A stretch of DNA of 64,000 bases from Xenorhabdus yunnanensis (GTDB taxonomy: Bacteria > Pseudomonadota > Gammaproteobacteria > Enterobacterales > Enterobacteriaceae): assembly GCF_028598805.1 (NCBI RefSeq), contig NZ_JAQRFI010000022.1:1-64000 (forward strand). The letters run 5' to 3'. A model generated the notes under the pieces. It was not told the origin of the DNA, did no database searches, and saw only the letters and a list, made by a program, of their open reading frames with translations. The translations under genes were made by a program, and so were the position numbers. This document shows, piece by piece, positions 58,581 through 64,000 of the stretch (within the stretch, counting starts at the first letter, position 1; each line of letters opens with the position of its first letter).

Positions 58581-60560
58581 CTACAAAATGAGATTCGATA
58601 TCGTATTTCGGGGTTTGCCATCTTTGTCTCTCACCACACCGGTTAAGATATTAGATAACAAAAAAGCGGCAGCTAAATTCTGATTTAAGGACTCATAACT
58701 CGGTAAATCCGAAAAAGCATCCCCATAACTTTCCACAGAAAGCTGTGACATTCCTGAACTTTCATTCACTAAATCCCCTGGAAATACCGTTCCAGTAGGG
58801 TCCAAATCCAGATTTTCATACGAACATGCCTGAAAATTCTGTTGAGGACCTTCAAACACATAATCCTTGCCTACGATGCCCCACCATGAGGAGTTCGGTG
58901 TATTCGTAAATGCACTCGGTGCATACATATTTCGGAAGACGCAACCATAAAAAATCGCGTTTGCGTTTGACGCCCCATAGATACCGTAAGTATTCCAGCG
59001 TTCCCAATTATTCCCATCAAAGCCCGAATCTGCTTTCGGTGTGCCAGGGTCATTGTAACCTTCACACATAAAATGCAAGCCCTGACAATTTAGTTGTGCT
59101 CCCCCAATGGGACTTGCTACTGAAATACTAATTATTTTTAGCTGATTATTGTAATTCACGTGGAAATAAATTTTTGGCCTGACAATATTTTTATGTGTCC
59201 ACCATCGATAATATCGTCTTTTTAAGGTCAATTGGGGTACTTTATCCCCATCTACATATGGGTCGCCGTATGGCATTATCGTTCGTGTAGCTCCATTCGT
59301 TACCGTGAAGCCGGGCCAGACATATTCGCCACCACAACGTAAATGGATCGTATTACTCTCATCAGCTCGCACGCGATTTATTGCCTCTTGTAACGTTTTC
59401 AATGGTTGCGCTCGCGTGCCAGAGTTCTTATCATCCCCCGCGACCGAATCCACATACAAATTTGTCACATCGGCTGTTGCCTGCACCCCGTAATAGAGTC
59501 CGTCTTTCCGAATGCTCAGTAAATTACCACTGTCCGGCGACAGTTTGACGCCTAACGGGTCAGTGACAAGGCCCGAACCGGTCAAGCTCTGATTCGTACT
59601 GATTTTGACTTTATTATTTAAATTATTAATCAAGGTCTTTATGACATTGGGATCATTCACAATGGCATCAATAATCTTCTGTAAATCAAGACCTAAGCAA
59701 TTTCCTTCCGTACCGTCACCGGTTATAAAACCAGTATCCGCAACACACACTTTGACTTTATTGATTAAGGCTTTCTTTATATCATCCATCGATAATGTGA
59801 TGGCATCGCACTGGTTATCAATCTTGATATGTAACCCTTTATCATCCATTGTGATGGAATCAATCACTTTCCAGCAGACACGGGTAAAATCAATATTTAA
59901 AGGAATATCATCACCGTTTCCTGTCAGCGGGCTATCCCGGTCAATCTTGACCTGCCGTAATGCAGCCGCGAGCACTTTAATAACTTTACCGTCACCTAAG
60001 ACTAATTCGATATTACCGTTCGCATCGATACTGCCACTGGTTACCGTCGCATCATCCAGTAATTGGCCTAAATTAGCTGTTACTTTACTGCCGTCACCTA
60101 ACGTCAGTTCAAGATGATTATCCTTCGTTAAGGCTGCGCTTTTGAGCGTTTTTTCTGCAATAGCCTCAGTAACCGCTTTTGTGAGATCGACGGTTAACTG
60201 TGTACCATCTTTCAGTGTCAGCGTCACGGCCATGCCATTCGTCGTTAAACTCTGTGGTATAATTGACGCGAGATTAACTTCATGGGTTTTACCCGCCTGA
60301 TCCACTAACGTGATGCGTTCACCATCAAACGATAAAGCCTCAATACCCGGAATAGTAATGTCACCATTATGAATGGCTTCTTTTACTAATTTATCCAGCT
60401 CATCACATCTTATGATATGGGTTGCCGGAGCGAGGACATTCCCCTGACAATCTAATAAACCTGCCTGTATTTCATTACAGATTATCTTCTGATTAATCAC
60501 CGACTGAATATAATTACTGATCTGCTCAAACGTTAATATAGGGGAACAGCAATTAGACAT
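58581..60560 (-). CDS. Tail spike / fibre protein with a beta-helix C-terminal half
   Basis: A 659-residue protein. N-terminal ~350 residues hold repeated strand units of about 35-40 residues (VTLTLKDGTQLTVDLTKAV, LELTLGDGSKVTANLGQLL, IELVLGDGKVIKVLAAAL) and SPLTGNGDDIPLNI/SLTGSGLVTDPLGV shaft repeats. At about residue 365 a DSVAGDDKNSGTRAQPLKTLQEAI motif introduces a right-handed beta-helix of the pectate-lyase type, the form of polysaccharide-degrading tailspikes. Start MSNCC matches the fibre at the left edge. Depolymerase activity is plausible but untested. Unusually, it sits between portal and scaffold genes. Confidence 0.72.
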   Translation of the reverse strand: MSNCCSPILTFEQISNYIQSVINQKIICNEIQAGLLDCQGNVLAPATHIIRCDELDKLVKEAIHNGDITIPGIEALSFDGERITLVDQAGKTHEVNLASIIPQSLTTNGMAVTLTLKDGTQLTVDLTKAVTEAIAEKTLKSAALTKDNHLELTLGDGSKVTANLGQLLDDATVTSGSIDANGNIELVLGDGKVIKVLAAALRQVKIDRDSPLTGNGDDIPLNIDFTRVCWKVIDSITMDDKGLHIKIDNQCDAITLSMDDIKKALINKVKVCVADTGFITGDGTEGNCLGLDLQKIIDAIVNDPNVIKTLINNLNNKVKISTNQSLTGSGLVTDPLGVKLSPDSGNLLSIRKDGLYYGVQATADVTNLYVDSVAGDDKNSGTRAQPLKTLQEAINRVRADESNTIHLRCGGEYVWPGFTVTNGATRTIMPYGDPYVDGDKVPQLTLKRRYYRWWTHKNIVRPKIYFHVNYNNQLKIISISVASPIGGAQLNCQGLHFMCEGYNDPGTPKADSGFDGNNWERWNTYGIYGASNANAIFYGCVFRNMYAPSAFTNTPNSSWWGIVGKDYVFEGPQQNFQACSYENLDLDPTGTVFPGDLVNESSGMSQLSVESYGDAFSDLPSYESLNQNLAAAFLLSNILTGVVRDKDGKPRNTISNLIL

Positions 60561-60569
60561 ATCTTTCTC

Positions 60570-61082
60570 CTAACACTTCGCGTTGTTATACAACATAGCC
60601 CAAACATGTTCCGTCGTTACAGGTTCTATCACCACTGTTACATGGCCTGCCGGTGTTTTTTCAATATGAAAACCACACAGATCTGCCCCGTATGCGATCC
60701 CGACGGGTATATCTATGATATATTCACCCGGAGGGATCATCATGCCACTGCCACGCCAGTGTTCTAGAATAGCGTTATAATCTGTATCACAACCTATCTG
60801 ACACGCCAGTATTCTCTGCACACGCAAGATTATCGCTGACTCACAAAATGGAATATCCTCACAAACCAAATGGATCTGACTCAAGGTATTTACAATAAAA
60901 CGGTACTCCGATAATTTATTCGGTCTATCATCCGTATCACTGGGTGTACCTGAATACTTCATGTTTTTGATCTGAGTGACCTGACAGCAGGGATTTTTAT
61001 TCTTTGCAGGAGGTTCACAGACATCAGGTTCAAAAAATGTTGTGATTGAAAAATCAAAGTATTGGCATTTTACCTGCGCCAT
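60570..61082 (-). CDS. Cys-rich virion protein, 170 residues
   Basis: It carries many Cys residues (KCQYFDFSITTFFEPDVCEP, NPCCQVTQ, LVCEDIPFCES, ACQIGCDTD). The second half has HWRGSGMMIPPGEYIIDIPV and VTVVIEPVTTEHVWAML strands. The IPPGEYIIDIPV segment resembles that in the protein at 52177-52785. Adjacent to portal and spike; it could join the spike to the portal vertex. Unidentified. Confidence 0.55.
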   Translation of the reverse strand: MAQVKCQYFDFSITTFFEPDVCEPPAKNKNPCCQVTQIKNMKYSGTPSDTDDRPNKLSEYRFIVNTLSQIHLVCEDIPFCESAIILRVQRILACQIGCDTDYNAILEHWRGSGMMIPPGEYIIDIPVGIAYGADLCGFHIEKTPAGHVTVVIEPVTTEHVWAMLYNNAKC

Positions 61083-61083
61083 A

Positions 61084-63093
61084 CTATCCTCCTAACGAAT
61101 GATTCATCTGCTTAATCGTTTCGAGTGCCTGCGCACTTCGGCCATCCAGAGGTTGTGTATAATCACTATTATTCATCGCGGGTGCGCCCTCTATCGTCCC
61201 ACTTTGTCCTGCTCCCACATTGTCTGTCATCCCGGTCAGTGAAGCGATAATTCCCTGATCCTGATTCATGGCATCCTGTAACGCAATATCGGGTAATCCT
61301 TTTGTATCTACCCCCATCTGTGATAATAGCTGTTCTAGAATACGCATAATAAATGCAGACGGCACTTCAAATCCTCTTGCAAACGGTGCAAGCGACTGCA
61401 AGACCCACGTGAGATTACCTTGTTGTTTTTCTTTTTCCTGCATCCCACGGACACCACTGGCTCTGACATTCACATCCCCCTTCAGAGAGGGATTGGGATT
61501 AAACTGTAATTCAATATCTACAAAGCGTTGTATTACGGGTTCAATCACCTGATTCTCCGCATATAGTAAGGGCTGTTTAATCGCCTTGCTGGCCTGATTT
61601 AACATCATGGAAACGCCCCCTGATGTTCTACCAATCGTTGCGGCCCCTTGTGTCTGCCCAAATGCCAGCCGGGGTATTCCAATTAATTCATAGGCAGACG
61701 CATGGGCTTTATCAAAAATACTCCACAGTTCCCCAGCAAGACTGGGGATAGTATAAAAGCGGTAAGCCGGTGCATTCTGACTAAACGAATCTTGTTTAAC
61801 CGGCGTAATCTTACGCGGATAAATTTCAGTCGGATCGCCCTCACCTTTCACACGGGCCGTATCCACTTCACCTAATGGGCCAGCGGAAAAATCCATATTA
61901 TTCACGAGTGCCCGACCCGCTGTCGTACATTGAATTTGAACATCTTCAATCGTTTCAGGAATACTGCTTCCCCAGAGTTCGCCCGGTAAATGGTAAAATG
62001 CGGCTGTATAAAATGGCCGCCGCCCCAACGGATCGGGATTCAGAACACATTTGATAATCGTACCGGCCAGCACCCAAATTTCAGACTCATAGAGTCTGTA
62101 TTCATTACTGATATCAACACCATATTCTTTTAATTTCGCGCCCTGTATTCGTCCATAATGGATCAATACATCATAGATACCGATCAAAGATAAATCAGAG
62201 ACACTGGCAATCCCGGAGTCACCTAACGCATCCGGCTCTATTTCGCTGCCAGTTGCCTCATAAGGTAAAATGTACTTTTCATGATCCTGCAATACATAAA
62301 ATATCGATTCTGCATCAAAACCGACGGTTCCTGACATATCGAGAAGCTCACTCGACGTGAGTCGCTGGCGTTCGATAATGTATTCACAGGACTGTAAATC
62401 TTTGGCATTTGGGGATGGGAAAAAATTAAAGGGCGAGATATTGTATACGCGATGAACCATCTTATCCTGATAGACCATTGCCATACCGTCCCATTCTTTC
62501 ATCTTCCGTGTTTCATAAACCGGGCCTTTCAGAATGGCTAACGGGTATATGACATAGTTATACAGCCATTGACTGAACTCTGTTTTGAAATTTGCCATTT
62601 TCAGCTTTTGCAAAACAACCGGATAAAGATTATCCGCTGCGGTTTTCGCCGCTTCGTTATAAAACGTCAGCGCCGTTTGCGTCATATTCTTTAACAGGTT
62701 CGTAAATAACGATTCATCGCCTCCCGTCATTTCAATGATACGTTGGATATTTGTTTCAATGGCATTCATTAATTCATCCTGAACAGGCGCAGGCAATTGA
62801 GCGACGGGATCTGTTTCTAAAACAAAAGGCTGTTCGAGAATAGGATCAAGTACTTCCTCAACCTGCGCATGAACATTTCGGGTGATCGGGCCGGTAATAT
62901 TCATAGCGACCTCAATCTCATCGTCCTCTGGATCTACTGGCACCGAATCAATCTGTCCTTTCATCAGGTCAAGGCAACGCTGACAACGGCGATGCGCATC
63001 ACTGTTTGACGATGCAGCTTGTGTATAACGCGCAACGATCAAATTCCCCAGTGTCGCATTCATCTTTTCCTTACTGCGTGACAGCTTTGCCAT
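61084..63093 (-). CDS. Portal protein (head-to-tail connector)
   Basis: A 669-residue protein, large but within the range for short-tailed phage portals. Segments typical of portals: an N-terminal basic start (MAKLSRSKEKMNATLGNLIVARY), a stem/wing region (YEIIERQRLTSS-like EYIIERQRLTSSELL), GELWGSSIPETIEDVQIQCTTAGRALVNNMDF, and a C-terminal crown (KEKQQGNLTWVLQSLAPFARGFEVPSAFIMR). Twelve copies would form the DNA channel at the packaging vertex. It lies directly after terminase, the usual order. Long enough that no fusion is evident. Confidence 0.8.
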   Translation of the reverse strand: MAKLSRSKEKMNATLGNLIVARYTQAASSNSDAHRRCQRCLDLMKGQIDSVPVDPEDDEIEVAMNITGPITRNVHAQVEEVLDPILEQPFVLETDPVAQLPAPVQDELMNAIETNIQRIIEMTGGDESLFTNLLKNMTQTALTFYNEAAKTAADNLYPVVLQKLKMANFKTEFSQWLYNYVIYPLAILKGPVYETRKMKEWDGMAMVYQDKMVHRVYNISPFNFFPSPNAKDLQSCEYIIERQRLTSSELLDMSGTVGFDAESIFYVLQDHEKYILPYEATGSEIEPDALGDSGIASVSDLSLIGIYDVLIHYGRIQGAKLKEYGVDISNEYRLYESEIWVLAGTIIKCVLNPDPLGRRPFYTAAFYHLPGELWGSSIPETIEDVQIQCTTAGRALVNNMDFSAGPLGEVDTARVKGEGDPTEIYPRKITPVKQDSFSQNAPAYRFYTIPSLAGELWSIFDKAHASAYELIGIPRLAFGQTQGAATIGRTSGGVSMMLNQASKAIKQPLLYAENQVIEPVIQRFVDIELQFNPNPSLKGDVNVRASGVRGMQEKEKQQGNLTWVLQSLAPFARGFEVPSAFIMRILEQLLSQMGVDTKGLPDIALQDAMNQDQGIIASLTGMTDNVGAGQSGTIEGAPAMNNSDYTQPLDGRSAQALETIKQMNHSLGG

Positions 63094-63098
63094 CGTGT

Positions 63099-63167
63099 TT
63101 ACACCCTGTATTTTTTGCTACGGGCAGGACAACCCGTTTTACGATTACCACAACGAGCGTAATACAT
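63099..63167 (-). CDS. 22-residue micro-protein before the portal gene
   Basis: ATG at 63167 with AGGAGG 7 bp upstream opens a 22-codon basic frame (MYYARCGNRKTGCPARSKKY), ending 5 bp before the portal ATG. It has two Cys and many Arg/Lys. A strong ribosome site makes translation likely. It may be a real micro-protein or a leader peptide for the portal gene. Confidence 0.45.
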   Translation of the reverse strand: MYYARCGNRKTGCPARSKKYRV

Positions 63168-63175
63168 ATTACCTC

Positions 63176-63493
63176 CTATCTTAAACGTGATATTAAGTGT
63201 GGCGCATTTATCAGAAGAAAGTTATAAACAACCGCCATATCGGGTTCTTTCGTTGCCAGAAAATAATTCTTCACAATGTCCGATGCCGATCCAAAAAGTA
63301 AATCCCATACGGTTGTCATATGTGTTTCTATGGGAATTAACATCTGACAAAGCGCAGTAACAGCTTCGGGCAGTTCTGTCCCATTATTCGGGCTTCCTTC
63401 AATAGTATTGCACATTTGCAGCAGATCATTAACATTTGATTGAATTCTGTTCAGCAGAACACGCGTTCCATCAATATCTAACCCCTTAATCAT
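63176..63493 (-). CDS. Unknown 105-residue protein between terminase and portal
   Basis: Acidic N-terminal helix (GLDIDGTRVLLNRIQSNVNDLLQMCNTIE) and a second helical part (IPIETHMTTVWDLLFGSASDIVKNYF, then MAVVYNFLLINAPHLISRL). It overlaps the terminase stop by 4 bp. In this position small packaging accessory proteins occur. No family recognised. Confidence 0.55.
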   Translation of the reverse strand: MIKGLDIDGTRVLLNRIQSNVNDLLQMCNTIEGSPNNGTELPEAVTALCQMLIPIETHMTTVWDLLFGSASDIVKNYFLATKEPDMAVVYNFLLINAPHLISRLR

Positions 63494-64000
63494 GCTCTTT
63501 TCCTCCGAACAAAATGATAGCGAGTGCGTGGCTTTACCCGTTCATCCGGTGCATTGTCGCTGCGACCATTCACCACATCATAACCCAGACATAAGTACTG
63601 TAGTGCGTCCATTAGATCCGACACCCAACCAATATGGGATTTTGTAGGTGTCTCCATTACCGCATCCGTTTTGCCCTTAATATTCTCATAAATATACTTG
63701 TCATCGATTGCCTTAATCGTCATGACGCAGTTATCACATATCTGCAGCATAGGTGCTCCCTCACTGTCTAATGTCCGTAAACGACGACTGACCGCTTCAA
63801 TACGTGGCTCCATTTTATTCCTGGTATCCCACGGGACTGAGATTGGAATTTTTCGCTGTCGCAATACGCCAAAGGGGGACAGTTCTACGGCTTGTCCTTT
63901 ATCTGCCCCAGCCGGGTCACCCCATGCGCTAGCAATAACATTACGGGGATATTTCTGCATGAGTACAGGGCGACAATAACCATCAAATAACGTGGATACG
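63490..64000 (-). CDS. Large terminase subunit, C-terminal nuclease half (runs off right edge)
   Basis: The frame stays open through the right edge (VSTLFDGYCRPVL precedes the internal ATG at 63960). The visible 170 residues are the terminase nuclease domain: ASAWGDPAGADKGQ, with an acidic residue of the nuclease site, and VSDLMDALQYLCLGYD near the end, matching the D-x-x-D-A-L-x-Y ending of the family. It cuts concatemeric DNA during packaging and hands it to the portal encoded next. The ATPase half lies outside the window. Confidence 0.75.
   Translation of the reverse strand, partial: VSTLFDGYCRPVLMQKYPRNVIASAWGDPAGADKGQAVELSPFGVLRQRKIPISVPWDTRNKMEPRIEAVSRRLRTLDSEGAPMLQICDNCVMTIKAIDDKYIYENIKGKTDAVMETPTKSHIGWVSDLMDALQYLCLGYDVVNGRSDNAPDERVKPRTRYHFVRRKRA

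Noticed and set aside
1-64000. Search for tRNA and rRNA genes
   Set aside because: No cloverleaf-like or rRNA-like stretch was recognised by eye; a tRNAscan run would be needed to be sure.

Overview
The window looks like most of a phage-plasmid (a temperate phage that persists as a plasmid instead of integrating) from a member of the Enterobacterales. Four things point there: a replicon with the antisense-RNA and pseudoknot control of the IncI/IncB/IncL-M group, ccdAB, TacAT and RelE-type toxin-antitoxin pairs, ardA and ardB antirestriction genes, and a short-tailed-phage morphogenesis module. The low G+C of the accessory DNA would fit Morganellaceae (Proteus, Providencia, Photorhabdus relatives), but the genus is a guess. 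No integrase, conjugation genes, rRNA, tRNA or CRISPR array are visible. Both edges cut genes: a tail-fibre gene at the left (1-846) and a large-terminase gene at the right (63490-64000), both on the minus strand, as expected if the element is circular and the window is most of it.

Layout. 1-846: tail fibre N-terminus. 960-2075: parAB partition cassette between inverted repeats. 2.1-5.2 kb: two unknown minus-strand genes, duplicated terminators, a hix-like palindrome and a 1.3 kb AT-rich desert. 5.2-9.8 kb: stability and warfare genes (ccdAB, a ParC-like/RelE-like pair, an HTH/pentapeptide-like protein, TacAT, a Tlde1-type L,D-transpeptidase toxin with a periplasmic immunity protein). 9.8-13 kb: antirestriction island (ArdB/KlcA, ArdA, DUF5983-like, unknowns) under recurrent TTGACATA promoters. 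13-29.4 kb, plus strand: phage DNA metabolism (VRR-NUC nuclease, C5 DNA methyltransferase, family A polymerase, DnaQ-like exonuclease, Cas4/RecB-like nuclease, HNH/AP2-like protein, SNF2-type helicase, primase-helicase), ending in a frameshifted Ntn-hydrolase-like gene. 29.5-38.3 kb: accessory and plasmid region (toxin/immunity-like pair, slippage-prone small gene, solo Cse1/Cas8e with an HTH partner, rdgC remnant, ori/CIS region, repA with leader peptide and antisense RNA, serine resolvase, cupin and PAS-LuxR regulator). 38.3-64 kb, minus strand: virion genes, read in the order terminase, portal, spike, scaffold, major capsid, neck/tail genes, internal virion proteins, lytic transglycosylase and a 2305-residue polyvalent protein.

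How it works together. RepA, ParAB, the resolvase and the toxin-antitoxin pairs maintain the plasmid state. The plus-strand module replicates phage DNA with its own primase, polymerase and nucleases. The minus-strand module packages it and carries ejection proteins that breach the cell wall and enter the host. The methyltransferase and Ard proteins protect incoming DNA from restriction. The most notable locus is a solo type I-E Cascade subunit (Cse1/CasA), translationally coupled to an HTH regulator with no other cas gene nearby. This arrangement resembles an anti-CRISPR/Aca pair and may be an unreported counter-defence system.
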